From Candidatus Rokuibacteriota bacterium (GTDB lineage: Bacteria > Methylomirabilota > Methylomirabilia > Rokubacteriales > CSP1-6), in assembly GCA_016184125.1 (NCBI GenBank), contig JACPDG010000074.1, positions 1 through 45,239 of the forward strand: a stretch of DNA of 45,239 nt, in the 5' to 3' direction. This document shows positions 31,225 through 40,966 of this stretch, piece after piece (the stretch's first letter is position 1; every line of letters begins with the position of its first letter). The position numbers were made by a program, and so were the translations under genes. The notes under the pieces are model-generated. The model was not told where the DNA came from. It did no database searches and worked only from the letters and a program-made list of their open reading frames with translations.

Positions 31225-31517
31225 GACATGGCCGCGGATACCGGAAAGCCGAGTGGTGACTATACAATTCATCGCGTGTCGGACGGTAAAACATTCGGAG
31301 CAATCGGGGAGCCAGTTGTAGGAAGTGCCAAGGCGCGCTCGGCGTCCTTCGGAAGTCCGCGAAATCTCGCCGTTCTGGCTCTCGTATCCCCGACATGCCA
31401 CGCTAGCTCGTGCCCGGGGGCTCGGATGATTCCTTGCCACGCGGTTGGACCAGAATCCGCCGCCTGCCGCGCGCCCAGGCAGCCAGCGCCGACGTGCGCT
31501 CGGAGGGCGTCGGAACC
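31225..31517. other. divergent intergenic region, comparatively AT-rich
   Basis: Separates the DNRLRE gene (-) from the gamma-glutamyltransferase remnant (+). Around 31258-31270 GACTATACAATTC offers a -10-like TATACA on + and TATAGT on -, so the DNRLRE promoter may lie here, 35-45 bases upstream of its ATG. No further gene is seen. Confidence 0.4.
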
Positions 31518-31874
31518 GTGACTGACCCGACCCGCTGGCCCGAGGCGCGCGGCACGCGCGGCGTCGTGGCCTCTCCTCACCGGCTCGCGTCCGAGGCCGG
31601 TCTCGCCATCCTCCGAGCGGGCGGGAACGCCCTCGATGCCGCCGTCGCCGCCGCCACGGCGATCGCGGTCGTCTACCCGCACATGAACGCCATCGGCGGC
31701 GACAGCTTCTGGCTCGTCCACGACGCCGGCCGCCGGGCGCTCCTGGCGCTCAGCGCGGCGGGGCGCTCGGCCGCATCCGTGCGCCTCGACGACTACCGCG
31801 CGCGCTTCGGTGCCGCGATCCCGGCGCGCGGCGGCCCCGCCGCGCTCACGGTCCCGGGCGCCGTGATAGCGTGA
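31518..31874 (+). pseudogene. gamma-glutamyltransferase N-terminal remnant
   Basis: 118 residues. It reproduces the start of the GGT large subunit: GTRGVVASPHRLASEAGLAILRAGGNALDAAVAAATAIAVVYPHMNAIGGDSFWLVHD, then LDDYRARFG and GGPAALTVPGAVIA. Full GGTs are about 530 residues with an autocleavage Thr far downstream, which is absent, so the remnant cannot be an active transferase. It stops at a TGA that overlaps the GTG start of DUF2877 (GTGA). It may survive only as the translated leader of that gene. The start is GTG 31518; open frame continues upstream to 31410 without GGT similarity. Confidence 0.75.
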
Positions 31875-32749
31875 CCGCCGTGCGTGTGCCGGCCGGGGAC
31901 GTGGGCGTGAAGGCGAGCGAGGCGCTGGCGAGAACCGGCGGAGCGGCGCGCGTCCTCGCGGTCTTGCGCGAGTCCATCTATCTCACCGCCGGGGACGACA
32001 TCGTGTGGCTCGGACCCCAGGGCGCGCCGCTGCACGCTCGCGCCATCCTCACCAGCATGGACGCGGCCTCGCGTGCGGATCGGCCCATCGCGACCGGCGA
32101 CCTGATCGCGATCGACACGGCCGGCGCACGCACGTGGCGGCCGGAGCCGCTCCTGCTGGACGGCGATCGCGCAACCGTGCTCATCCACCGGGCTCGCGAG
32201 CTTCGCGAGCGGCTCGACGCGGTCGGTCCGCCGGCCGGTCTCGCCGTCCTGATCGGGGGTCGCACGACCGCGCACGCGACGGCGCCATCACGCCTGAGCG
32301 ATGCGAGCGCTCACCGCGCAGCGCCGCACGTGCGCGCGCTGGCGCGCGCATGCGCGGCCGGCGACGCCTTCGCGGCGACCGGGCCGGCGACCGCCCTCCT
32401 CGGTCTCGGCGCCGGCCTCACGCCGTCCGGCGACGATCTCGTCGGCGCCATGTACTTTGCGCGCCACCTCCTGGCGCACGCCTCTCTCGTCGACGCCGAT
32501 GCGTGGCGGGCATCGGCGAGCACGGTGGTCGCATGCGCGCGCACGCGCACTCATCGGATCAGTGCGGCACTCCTGCACGACCTCGCGACCGGCGATGGCC
32601 ACGCGCCCCTGCACGACCTCGTCGCCGCGCTTTCGCGCGGCGCCGCGCCCGTGCCCGTGTTCGACGTGGCACGGCGGCTGGTCCGCATCGGCCACTCGTC
32701 GGGCTGGGACATGCTCGCAGGATTGTTCATCGGCCTCGGCCAGGGTTGA
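31871..32749 (+). CDS. DUF2877 domain protein (AllH-like)
   Basis: 292 residues with the DUF2877 hallmark LLGLGAGLTPSGDDLVGAMYFARHL (G-L-G-x-G-L-T-P-S-G-D-D) and the C-terminal VARRLVRIGHSSGWDMLAGLFIGLGQG. Family members are found with purine/allantoin or carbamoyl-phosphate-type catabolic genes (AllH/YlbF), where they take part in ureide degradation; no such partners lie next to it here. The GTG start overlaps the stop of the GGT remnant, indicating translational coupling. Confidence 0.85.
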   Translation: MTAVRVPAGDVGVKASEALARTGGAARVLAVLRESIYLTAGDDIVWLGPQGAPLHARAILTSMDAASRADRPIATGDLIAIDTAGARTWRPEPLLLDGDRATVLIHRARELRERLDAVGPPAGLAVLIGGRTTAHATAPSRLSDASAHRAAPHVRALARACAAGDAFAATGPATALLGLGAGLTPSGDDLVGAMYFARHLLAHASLVDADAWRASASTVVACARTRTHRISAALLHDLATGDGHAPLHDLVAALSRGAAPVPVFDVARRLVRIGHSSGWDMLAGLFIGLGQG

Positions 32750-32878
32750 GGCGGCGCGGGACGGACCGGCGCTCGTGGCACCAGCCGTGCATTTCGCCGT
32801 CGGTGTCGGTGCGAACGGACCGTGCAACCTTTTCAGCCCGGCGTTCCCGTGCCGGGCCGCAAACCGCGAGGGACAGAC

Positions 32879-33634
32879 ATGGCGACGATCGGCAGCGGGG
32901 CGGATGTGGGTCGGCGACACGAGGACCCGCCGCGCGCGGGCGGCCAGACGACGGGCCGCGGTCACTTCGCGCGCGGAGTGAACGTGGGTGAGGGCGAGCG
33001 CGTGGCCTCCGCGATCGGCGGCGGGGCGTTGCTCCTCTACGGGCTGTCCCGGGGCGCCGTGGCCGGATGGGGCCTGGCAGGCGCCGGCGCCGCGCTCGCG
33101 TGGCGCGGGATCTCGGGCGTCTGCCCGCTCTACCGCCTGCTCGGCATCGACCGGGCAGGCGACGAGGGCACGATCGAAGGCAACCTCGGCGTCAAGGTCG
33201 ACCGCTCGATCGTCGTCAACGCGCCGCCGGAGCGGATCTACGCCGCGTGGCGGAACCTCGAGAACCTGCCGCGCTTCATGTCGCACCTCCAGGAGGTGGA
33301 GGTCCTGGACCGCGCGCGTTCCCGCTGGACGGTGAAGGCGCCGGCCGGCATCGACCTCGGCTGGGACGCGGAGATCATCAACGAGATCCCGAACGAGCTC
33401 ATCGCCTGGCGGTCCGTCGACTCGACCCTCGTCCGGCACGCCGGCAGCGTGCACTTCGAGCGCGCCCCGGACGGTCGCTCGACCCTCGTGCGCGTGTCGC
33501 TTCAGTACGACCCGCCGGGCGGCGAGCTCGGCCACGCCGTCCTGCGGTTCATCGGGGAGAACGCCGACGGGCAGATCGCGCAGGACCTGATCGAGCTCAA
33601 GCGCGCGGTCGAGGCCGGCGAGCTGGCCGCGTAG
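32879..33634 (+). CDS. SRPBCC-fold protein with DUF2892-like membrane segment
   Basis: 251 residues. Residues about 40-95 form a glycine-rich membrane hairpin (VASAIGGGALLLYGLSRGAVAGWGLAGAGAALAWRGISGVCPLYRLLGI) as in DUF2892/YgaP-type proteins. The rest is a START/polyketide-cyclase-like domain: VDRSIVVNAPPERIYAAWRNLENLPRFMSHLQEVEVLD and LVRVSLQYDPPGGELGH..IAQDLIELK. Such proteins may bind a lipid or other hydrophobic ligand at the membrane. ATG 32879 has GAGGGACAG upstream; an upstream GTG (32822) would add 19 unconserved residues. Confidence 0.85.
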   Translation: MATIGSGADVGRRHEDPPRAGGQTTGRGHFARGVNVGEGERVASAIGGGALLLYGLSRGAVAGWGLAGAGAALAWRGISGVCPLYRLLGIDRAGDEGTIEGNLGVKVDRSIVVNAPPERIYAAWRNLENLPRFMSHLQEVEVLDRARSRWTVKAPAGIDLGWDAEIINEIPNELIAWRSVDSTLVRHAGSVHFERAPDGRSTLVRVSLQYDPPGGELGHAVLRFIGENADGQIAQDLIELKRAVEAGELAA

Positions 33635-33640
33635 GGAACT

Positions 33641-33664
33641 CGGAGGGGCTTCGCCCCCCTTCCG
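33641..33664 (+). terminator. GC-rich hairpin after the SRPBCC gene
   Basis: Stem GGGGC-TTC-GCCCC (33645-33657) flanked by CGGA/TCCG pairing (33641-33644 with 33661-33664), six bases after the stop codon. There is no T-run, so termination is only suggested by position. A related G5C-loop-GC5 hairpin occurs inside palindromic element F. Confidence 0.35.
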
Positions 33665-33734
33665 AAACCTCCCCCCGGGAGCGCGATGGTACAGTAAGGC
33701 CGCATCGCGCCATCTCTCCACCGGAGGACTCCTC

Positions 33735-36302
33735 GTGGACCCGTACAGGCTGCCGCGCGCCGTCGTTCCTCACCGCTACGACCTCCGGCTCGAGCCCGAC
33801 CTGACGGCGCTCGCGTTCGATGGCGAGGTGACGGTCGCCGTGACGGTCGCCGAGCCCGTCCACGAGATCGTGCTGAACGCCGCCGAGCTCTCCATCGACG
33901 ACGCCAGCATCGCCAGCGACCGGGGCGAGCGCGTGCCCGGACGCGCGACGCTCGAGCCGGACGCCGAGCGCGCTCGCCTCGCGTTCGACGGCGTCATCGC
34001 GGCGGGACAGTGGCGGCTGCATCTGAAGTTCCGCGGCGTCCTGAACGACAAGCTGCGCGGCTTCTACCGCTCGACGTACAAGGACGCGAGCGGCGCCACG
34101 CGCACGCTCGCCGCGACGCAGTTCGAGGCGACGGACGCGCGCCGGGCCTTCCCGTGCTGGGACGAGCCGGCGTTCAAGGCGGTCTTCGCCGCGACGCTCG
34201 TCATCGACCCGGCGCTCACGGCGGTCTCGAACACGCGCGTGGTGTCGGAGACGATCGAGCGCGGCAAGAAGGTCGTCCGCTTCGCGGACACCATCACGAT
34301 GTCGACGTACCTCGTCGCATTCGTCGTCGGCGAGCTCGAGGCGAGCGACGTGGTGCACGTCGGCCGCGCGCCGGTCCGGGTCTGGTGCGTCCCGGGCAAG
34401 ACGCGGCTCACCGGGTTCGGGCTCGCGATCGGGGCCGCCTCGCTCGAGTTCTTCGAGCGCTACTACGGCCTGCCGTATCCCGGCGACAAGCTGGACCTGC
34501 TCGCCATCCCGGACTTCGCGGCCGGGGCGATGGAGAACCTCGGCGCCATCACGTACCGCGAGACCGCGCTCCTCGTCGACGAGGCGCAGGCGACGCATGC
34601 GGAGCTCGAGCGCGTCGCCGACGTCGTCGCGCACGAGAACGCGCACATGTGGTTCGGCGACCTCGTGACGATGAGCTGGTGGAACGGCATCTGGCTCAAC
34701 GAGGCGTTCGCGACGTTCATGGAGATGCTCGCGGTCGACGACTGGAAGCCCGAGTGGCGGCGCTGGGACACCTTCGGGGTGTCCCGGGCGGCGGCCTTCA
34801 ACGTCGACGGGCTCTGGAGCACGCGCTCGATCGAGTTTCCGGTGCATGCGCCGCGCGAGGCCGACGCGATGTTCGACGTGCTGACGTACGAGAAGGGCGC
34901 GTCGGTCCTGCGCATGCTCGAGCAGTACCTCGGCGCCGGCGTCTTCCGCGACGGGGTGAGGGACTATCTGCGGACCCACACCTTCGGCAACGCGGACACC
35001 ATCGACCTCTGGTCGGCGCTCGGTCGCGCGTCGAAGCAGCCGATCCCGGAGGTCATGAACGCCTGGATCTTCCGCCCCGGCTACCCGATCGTGAGCGCGC
35101 GCGCGGATGGCGGCGAGCTCGTCCTGTCCCAGCAGCGCTTCACGTACCTCGCGACGCCTCCGGCCGGCACGCCCATCGACGGCGACGCCGGCGAGCGATG
35201 GCACGTGCCGCTCCGCGTGCGGATCGTGGCCGGCCGCGAGAGCCGCGTGACGACGGTGCTGCTCGCGGATCGCGAGGCCCGCGTGCCCCTGCCCGCCGGC
35301 TTCGAGGCCGCGGTCGTCAACGAGGGCGGCCACGGCTTCTACCGCGTCCGGTACGCGCCGGACCTCGCCGGACGGCTCCTCGAGCGCCTCGATCACCTCG
35401 CCGCGATCGAGCGCTTCAACCTGGTGAGCGATGCATGGGCCGCGACCGTGGCGGGCCTGCTGCCGCTCACGGAGTACCTCGAGCTGACCGCGCGCTTCCG
35501 CGGCGAGCGCGACCGCGCCGTGTGGTCGATCCTGCTCGGCGCGTTCCACGCGCTCAATCGCATCGTCGATCCCGGGGACCGGCCGCGGCTCGAGGCGCTC
35601 GTGCGCGATCGTCTCGGTCCGATCGCCGCGGCCCTCGAATGGACGCCCGCCCCGGGCGAGGACGAGCTCACGCGCCAGCTCCGGGGCGACATCCTCCGCG
35701 CCCTCGGCACGCTGGGCAACGACGCGGAGACGCAGCGGCGTGCGGCGGAGCTCTACGAGACCGCATCGCGGGCGTCGAACGGGGTCGACCCGAACGTGCT
35801 CCCGGCCATCATCGCGACGCTCGCGCACGCCGGCGACGCGCCACGCTACCAGCGGTTCCTCGAGCGGTTCCGTTCCGCGACGACCCCGCAGGACGAGCAG
35901 CGCTACCTCTACGCGCTCGCCGCGTTCCGGCAGCCGGCGCTCCTCCAGCAGACGATCGAGCGCACGATCAACGGCGAGATCCGCACGCAGGACGCGCCGT
36001 TCGTGGCGCGGTCGCTGCTCATGAGCGTGTATGCGCGCGAGCTCGCCTGGGAGTTCGTCAAGACGAACTGGGACACGATGGATCGCCGCTACCCGAAGCA
36101 CGGCCTCCGGCGGATGTGCGAGGGGGTCACGGCGCTCGCCACGCCGGCGCTCGAGCAGGACGTGCACCGCTTCTTCGCCGAGCGCAAGATCGACCTCGGC
36201 GGCAAGACGCTGGCGCAGTACCTCGAGCAGCTCCGCATCGCGATCGTCCTGCGCGAGCGCGAAGGCGGCGCGCTCGCCACGGCGCTCTCCCGCTTTGCCT
36301 GA
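33735..36302 (+). CDS. M1 family aminopeptidase (PepN-like)
   Basis: 855 residues. Gluzincin motifs are complete: GAMEN exopeptidase loop followed by [12 protein letters not shown], zinc site HENAH (His300, Glu301, His304) and third ligand Glu323 in [11 protein letters not shown], then the [18 protein letters not shown] helix. N-terminal beta-saddle domain begins [20 protein letters not shown] and the C-terminal ERAP1-like helical domain starts near residue 540. It removes N-terminal residues from peptides in the cytoplasm; no signal peptide is seen. GTG start with GGAGGA 6 bases upstream. The DUF423 gene follows 13 bp downstream. Confidence 0.93.
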   Translation: MDPYRLPRAVVPHRYDLRLEPDLTALAFDGEVTVAVTVAEPVHEIVLNAAELSIDDASIASDRGERVPGRATLEPDAERARLAFDGVIAAGQWRLHLKFRGVLNDKLRGFYRSTYKDASGATRTLAATQFEATDARRAFPCWDEPAFKAVFAATLVIDPALTAVSNTRVVSETIERGKKVVRFADTITMSTYLVAFVVGELEASDVVHVGRAPVRVWCVPGKTRLTGFGLAIGAASLEFFERYYGLPYPGDKLDLLAIPDFAAGAMENLGAITYRETALLVDEAQATHAELERVADVVAHENAHMWFGDLVTMSWWNGIWLNEAFATFMEMLAVDDWKPEWRRWDTFGVSRAAAFNVDGLWSTRSIEFPVHAPREADAMFDVLTYEKGASVLRMLEQYLGAGVFRDGVRDYLRTHTFGNADTIDLWSALGRASKQPIPEVMNAWIFRPGYPIVSARADGGELVLSQQRFTYLATPPAGTPIDGDAGERWHVPLRVRIVAGRESRVTTVLLADREARVPLPAGFEAAVVNEGGHGFYRVRYAPDLAGRLLERLDHLAAIERFNLVSDAWAATVAGLLPLTEYLELTARFRGERDRAVWSILLGAFHALNRIVDPGDRPRLEALVRDRLGPIAAALEWTPAPGEDELTRQLRGDILRALGTLGNDAETQRRAAELYETASRASNGVDPNVLPAIIATLAHAGDAPRYQRFLERFRSATTPQDEQRYLYALAAFRQPALLQQTIERTINGEIRTQDAPFVARSLLMSVYARELAWEFVKTNWDTMDRRYPKHGLRRMCEGVTALATPALEQDVHRFFAERKIDLGGKTLAQYLEQLRIAIVLREREGGALATALSRFA

Positions 36303-36315
36303 CCGCGACCGCCCC

Positions 36316-36687
36316 ATGGACCGCGTCTTCGTCGTGGTCGGCTCGCTGTCCGCCGGGCTCGCGGTCGTCCTCGGGGCGTTCGCCGCGCACGGGCTGCGCG
36401 GGCGGCTTCCCGCGGATCTGCTCGCGACGTTCGAGACGGGCGCACGCTACCACATGTACCACGCGCTCGCGCTGTTCGCGGTGGCGTGGGCCAGCGGGCG
36501 GTGGCCGAGTGCATCGCTGACCGCCGCCGGCTGGCTGTTCCTCGCCGGGACCGCGCTCTTCTCCGGCTCGCTCTACGTGCTCGCGGTGACCGGCCAGCGC
36601 TGGCTCGGCGCCATCACGCCGTTCGGCGGCGTGGCGTTCATCGCCGGCTGGCTCCTCCTCGCCTACGCGATCGCGTCCGCCCGATAG
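36316..36687 (+). CDS. DUF423 membrane protein (YgdD-like)
   Basis: 123 residues with four membrane helices and the DUF423 signature: [18 protein letters not shown] (G-A-F-G/A-A-H-G-L), [14 protein letters not shown] (Y-Q/H-x-x-H), [20 protein letters not shown] and [21 protein letters not shown]. Function is unknown; the family is small and inner-membrane. Tightly follows the aminopeptidase and probably shares its transcript. Confidence 0.92.
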   Translation: MDRVFVVVGSLSAGLAVVLGAFAAHGLRGRLPADLLATFETGARYHMYHALALFAVAWASGRWPSASLTAAGWLFLAGTALFSGSLYVLAVTGQRWLGAITPFGGVAFIAGWLLLAYAIASAR

Positions 36688-36831
36688 CCCGCGCGCGCGG
36701 CGCCGATCAGCCTCGCACGCCTCGCAGGACCTCTAATCGCGAAGCACGCGCCTCCAGCTCAGCTGGACTTGGTTTCGCGGTGCCCGCGGCGAACCCCAGC
36801 CGCGCGGCCTTCCGGCTCCCGTCTCGGTTGG

Positions 36832-37464
36832 TTACGCGTCGTCCTCGGCGGTGGGAGGCCCCAGGCGGTCGGTCTCCCTCCACAGCGCATCGAGGTCGAG
36901 CCGAAGGCCCGGGCAGCCAGGCACGGAATCGACCATGCCGCCAGTGACTCCGAGAGCGTGCACGTAGCGGCCGTCCGGGGAGAGCTCGAAGACCTGAAGG
37001 CTGCGCTCCTCCGGATCGACGATCCAGTAGAACCGTACACCGAAGGCCGCGTACTCGTTGAGCTTCTCGACCCGATCGCGACGGCCGTCCCGTGGGCCGA
37101 TGGACACGACTTCAACGATGATGTCGGGCGGCACCCTGATCAACCCGCGGGCGGGAGGTACGCGTCCCTCGGGAAGGAAGACCGAGAGATCCGGTTTGCG
37201 ACCCCGGCGCGGTGAGACCGCGAACTTTGCGTCCGAGCCCCCGACGAATCCTCCCTGGTCGGCGAGCCACGCGCGGAACTGAGCCGCGAACCATACGACA
37301 ACCACCTCGTGGAGGTAGTCAGTCACTTCCTCCTCCACGAGGAGCCCATCCACCCACTCGCCAGATTCGTCTTCAGGGAGATTGGCCCATTCGGTCATGG
37401 CGAGCGGCGATGAGGCCGAGCTCGCGACGTCGGTAGGTCTTCGCTCTTCCATTTCGGCCATCAT
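36832..37464 (-). CDS. Uma2-family endonuclease-fold protein (DUF820)
   Basis: 210 residues. The restriction-endonuclease-like core is visible: GRKPDLSVFLPEG and PPDIIVEVVSIGPRDGRRDRVEKLNEYAAFGVRFYWIVDPE, giving the PD..(D/E)xV pattern of Uma2 proteins, which are abundant in cyanobacteria and Chloroflexi and have no established role. Several ATG codons (37464, 37461, 37452) could start it. No partner gene is adjacent. Confidence 0.82.
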   Translation of the reverse strand: MMAEMEERRPTDVASSASSPLAMTEWANLPEDESGEWVDGLLVEEEVTDYLHEVVVVWFAAQFRAWLADQGGFVGGSDAKFAVSPRRGRKPDLSVFLPEGRVPPARGLIRVPPDIIVEVVSIGPRDGRRDRVEKLNEYAAFGVRFYWIVDPEERSLQVFELSPDGRYVHALGVTGGMVDSVPGCPGLRLDLDALWRETDRLGPPTAEDDA

Positions 37465-37602
37465 AGCAAGCCAGGTCTCCAACGGGGCCGGCGTGCGGCC
37501 GTGGCGCTCCTCGACCACCGGATCCTTCACGGGTTTCGAGTACGCCGCAGGGAGCGGCGACGAGCGCAACGAAGCCATGCGACGCTCACCGGCGTCGCGA
37601 GG

Positions 37603-38895
37603 CTACTGGATCTCGATGCCCAAGACCACGGAGGCGAGGCGGCCGAGACCGTAGCCGACGATCCCCGACCCGAGGCCGAGCGCAACGACCTCGAGGCCGG
37701 ACCGCACGGGGGACACGTGCGCGAGCCGTCCCTTCACGACGCCGACGGCGAAGAGCGCCAGGACGGTGAGGAGTCCGGCGAGCCCGAGCGCGAGGGACAC
37801 GCGCGGCATCAGGAACGGCAGCAGGGGCAGGAGCGCGGCGCCGCCGAACGCTCCGGCCATCACGAAGGCGTCACGGACCGGGGTGCCGAGCCGCTGCGGC
37901 GCCAGCCCGAGCTCGAACATCCCGAGCGTCGCGAGCAGCAGGTCGGGATGCCGGGCGACGCGCCGGCCCACCTCGACGGCGTCGGCGCGCGACATGCCAC
38001 GTGACATCAGCGACGCGACGAGCTCGGCGACTTCCTCGCCCGGGTGGTCGCGGATCTCGCGCCGCTCACGCGCCAGCTCCGCCTCGTACACTTGCCGCTG
38101 CGCGCGCGACGACAGGAACGTGCCGATCGACATCGACAGCACGCCGGCGGCGGCGGACACCAGCCCCGCGAGCAGCACGACGAGGTGATGCGCGCCGGCG
38201 GCCGCGAGGCCCGCCACGACCGCGAACGTGGAGACGAGGCCGTCCTGCGCGCCGAAGACGAGCTCGCGGATGGAGCCGAGGCGCTCGATGCGCTCCGGCT
38301 CGGTCGCCAGCTCGGCGCCGTGGCCCTGGGCCTTGCCGTCCGACCCGAGCATCGCGCTCGCCCGCGCGCCGAGCGCCGCGGCTCCGTGCGCCCGGTCTCG
38401 CTCGGGCGGCGCCGGCGGCGCTTCGACGGATCTCCCCTCGGCGGCGACGGCCGTCGCGGGCGGCGGAGGCGGCGACGCCTCCGGCGGGCGCGCCGGCGGC
38501 ACGCGGTCGAACGCCGCCAGGGCGGCGCGGAACATGTCGCGATGGTGGCGCTCACGATCGAGCGCGAGGCGGAAGGAGGCGGCGGCGTCCTGTCGCGCTT
38601 CCTCCTGCGCCTCCTGGATCATCCGGGGCAGGATGACCTCGATCTCTTCCATCTCGCCGGTCGCCGCCCGCTCGAGGTTCTCGCGCGTCGTGCCGATCGC
38701 GCGCATCGTTCGCAGATGGTTGAGCGCGTGGACGGTCTCCGCGCCCGCCGCCTCGAAGAAGAGCTGCGCGATCTCCGGCCGGCCCTCGTTGAGGGCTTGC
38801 ACGCCGTAGGCGATGTAGCGCCGGTTGGCGTCGGCCTCGCCGGCCAGCGCGACCTGGAGGTTGGCGTCCGTCTTGGATGTGATGCCTCGTGTCAT
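37603..38895 (-). CDS. rubrerythrin-VIT1 fusion iron/manganese transporter (MbfA-like)
   Basis: 430 residues. N-terminal ferritin-like/rubrerythrin domain with GEADANRRYIAYGVQAL, AETVHALNHL, EEIEVILPRMIQEAQEE and DRERHHRDMFRAAL supplying the carboxylate and His ligands of a di-iron site (residues about 15-130). A Pro-rich linker follows, then a VIT1/CCC1 membrane domain: LVFGAQDGLVSTFAVVAGLAAAG, VLSMSIGTFLSSRAQRQVYEAEL and three more helices to the C-terminus. This is the erythrin-vacuolar iron transport arrangement of MbfA in Rhizobiales, which exports iron and protects against iron/H2O2 stress. ATG at 38895; divergent from the protease fusion gene. Confidence 0.9.
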   Translation of the reverse strand: MTRGITSKTDANLQVALAGEADANRRYIAYGVQALNEGRPEIAQLFFEAAGAETVHALNHLRTMRAIGTTRENLERAATGEMEEIEVILPRMIQEAQEEARQDAAASFRLALDRERHHRDMFRAALAAFDRVPPARPPEASPPPPPATAVAAEGRSVEAPPAPPERDRAHGAAALGARASAMLGSDGKAQGHGAELATEPERIERLGSIRELVFGAQDGLVSTFAVVAGLAAAGAHHLVVLLAGLVSAAAGVLSMSIGTFLSSRAQRQVYEAELARERREIRDHPGEEVAELVASLMSRGMSRADAVEVGRRVARHPDLLLATLGMFELGLAPQRLGTPVRDAFVMAGAFGGAALLPLLPFLMPRVSLALGLAGLLTVLALFAVGVVKGRLAHVSPVRSGLEVVALGLGSGIVGYGLGRLASVVLGIEIQ

Positions 38896-39001
38896 GACGA
38901 CGCCATTCTATGCGCCCGACCGGACCCCGGCCAGCCCGAGGGTACAGCCCGGGACGCTGCCCCGTGGCGCCCGGGGGCTAGCCCGTGGTAGGTTTCCGGC
39001 G

Positions 39002-40966
39002 ATGAGCCGCCTGGGTGTCCTCGGTGCCGCGATCCTCGCGTGGCTTTCCGGTGCGCCCGCCGCACCGGCGTTGACCGTGCAGGAAGCCATCCTCCGCGCG
39101 AAGCCGGCCGTCGCGCTGATCACCGCGGAAGTCAAGGCGGAGGTCACGATGAACTGCGGGACGGGGCCGGTCACCGTCCAGCCACCGCCGTTCATGGAGA
39201 CGGGGACCGGCTGGTTCATCGACGGCCGCGGATGGCTCATCACGAACGCGCACGTCGTGGACCCGGTCCACCGGCTGCCGCCGTGGGTCACCCACGAGCT
39301 CAAGAAGAAGGCGATCGATCAGGCCTGCGTGGATCCCGCGCTGCGCGAGCGAGGGATCGCGCCCGGTCAACGCCCCGAGCTGGAGGAACGCATCCGCCGG
39401 GTCGCAACGGATCGCACGCTCGCGACCATGAAGCTGAACACGACGGCCTCGATCACCGTGATGCTGTCGAGCGGCGTGACGCTGCCGGCCGAGGTGAAAA
39501 AGTTCAGCCCGCCACTCGGGCTCGACGCCCTCGGGCAGCCGGTGAAGGACTCCGGCCGCGATCTCGCGCTCCTCCGCGTGAAGGACGGCGTCTACCCGGC
39601 GCTCGCGCTCACGGCGCGTGACACGAAGATCGGCGATCCGGTGCACATCCTCGGCTTCCCCGGCGTGGTGCTGTCGCACGAGCTCCTCCGGCGGGACGTC
39701 ACGCCCGAGGCGTCGGTGACGAACGGCGCGGTGTCGGGGTTCAAGCCGGACGCGATCGGCCAGGACGTCATCCAGACCGACGCGCCCGCCGCGCACGGCA
39801 ACAGCGGCGGCCCCGCGATCACCGACGATGCGAGCGTGGTCGGGGTCATGACGTTCGTGTCGCTGTCGCCGACGGGCGGCGCCATCGTGCAGGGCTTCAA
39901 CTTCCTGATCCCGGCGAAGGACGTGCGGACGTTCCTGAAGGACACGCCGGTCCGCCCGGGCGAGAGCACGTTCAACCCGCTCTGGGCCGCGGGCCTCGAC
40001 GCCCTCTTCCAGGAGCGCTACTCGACCGCGGCCGCCCGGCTCGCCGAGGCGAACCGGCTCACGCCGAACCTGGTCGACGTCAAGCGCGCGCTGGCGGAGG
40101 CCGAGCAGAAGGTGAAGAACCCGCCGCCGCGGCCGTTCCCGTGGGCGTGGGCGACGCTGGGCGTGACGCTGCTCTCGGCCGCCGGCTTCGGCGCCCTGTG
40201 GGGGCGGCGCTGGTGGAAGAACCGGTTCCGCATCCTGCCCACCCAGGTGATCACGCTCATCGAGAAGGGCGTCTCGCCGGTCATGCTCGACGTGCGGTCG
40301 ACGACCGACTACGACACGAGCCCGCTCAAGCTGCCGGGCGCGGTCCGGCTGTCTCCGGAGGACGCGGCGGCGGGGCACCTCGATCTCCAGCTGGAGCCGA
40401 AGCAGCCGGTCGTCGCGTACTGCACGACGCCGGAGGAGCGCACGAGCGCCCAGGTCGCGCAGCTCCTCCGGCAACACGGGTACCGAAACGTCCGCATCCT
40501 CAAGGGTGGGCTCGGTGGCTGGACGAACGCGCGGCTGCCGGTCGAGACCAAGTCGCACCTGCCGTCGATCGGGCTCGAGATCTACAAGAACCTCACGCTC
40601 GGCGACGTCGAGCGGCGGCGCTTTGCCCGCGACCAGGTCATCTTCCGCGAGGGCGACGAGGCGCACGGCGAGGCGTACGTCGTGCACGCCGGCTCGGTGG
40701 AGATCCGCAAGCGGATCGACGGGACCGAGCGCGTGCTCACGAAGTACGGCGAGGGCGAGCTCTTCGGCGAGATGGCGCTCTTCCGCAAGGCGCCGCGGTC
40801 CGCGGACGCGTTCGCGGCCAGCGACGTCGAGTTGCTGGTCATCAAGAACGAGCGGCTCGACTGGCTCATCCGGAACCGGCCGCAGCTCACCATCGAGATC
40901 CTCAAGCGCCTGAGCGACCTCGTCGTCCGCACCGACGCCGACCGGGCTGCCCTCCCGGCGCGATGA
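39002..40966 (+). CDS. membrane trypsin-like protease / rhodanese / cNMP-binding fusion
   Basis: 654 residues with four parts. (1) Signal peptide (MSRLGVLGAAILAWLSGAPAAPA) and trypsin-like protease domain, residues about 25-325, with His84 in LITNAHVV, Asp187 in RDLALLRV and Ser268 in HGNSGGP, so the triad is intact as in HtrA. (2) A helical stretch and one membrane helix near 378-398 (WAWATLGVTLLSAAGFGALW). (3) A rhodanese domain near 405-520 with VMLDVRSTTDYDTSP and Cys474 in YCTTPEERTS. (4) A cNMP-binding domain near 530-640 with EGELFGEMALFRKAPRSADAF. The protease would lie outside and the sulfurtransferase and nucleotide sensor inside, suggesting a signalling protease. dUTPase starts within its stop (ATGA). 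Confidence 0.88.
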   Translation: MSRLGVLGAAILAWLSGAPAAPALTVQEAILRAKPAVALITAEVKAEVTMNCGTGPVTVQPPPFMETGTGWFIDGRGWLITNAHVVDPVHRLPPWVTHELKKKAIDQACVDPALRERGIAPGQRPELEERIRRVATDRTLATMKLNTTASITVMLSSGVTLPAEVKKFSPPLGLDALGQPVKDSGRDLALLRVKDGVYPALALTARDTKIGDPVHILGFPGVVLSHELLRRDVTPEASVTNGAVSGFKPDAIGQDVIQTDAPAAHGNSGGPAITDDASVVGVMTFVSLSPTGGAIVQGFNFLIPAKDVRTFLKDTPVRPGESTFNPLWAAGLDALFQERYSTAAARLAEANRLTPNLVDVKRALAEAEQKVKNPPPRPFPWAWATLGVTLLSAAGFGALWGRRWWKNRFRILPTQVITLIEKGVSPVMLDVRSTTDYDTSPLKLPGAVRLSPEDAAAGHLDLQLEPKQPVVAYCTTPEERTSAQVAQLLRQHGYRNVRILKGGLGGWTNARLPVETKSHLPSIGLEIYKNLTLGDVERRRFARDQVIFREGDEAHGEAYVVHAGSVEIRKRIDGTERVLTKYGEGELFGEMALFRKAPRSADAFAASDVELLVIKNERLDWLIRNRPQLTIEILKRLSDLVVRTDADRAALPAR

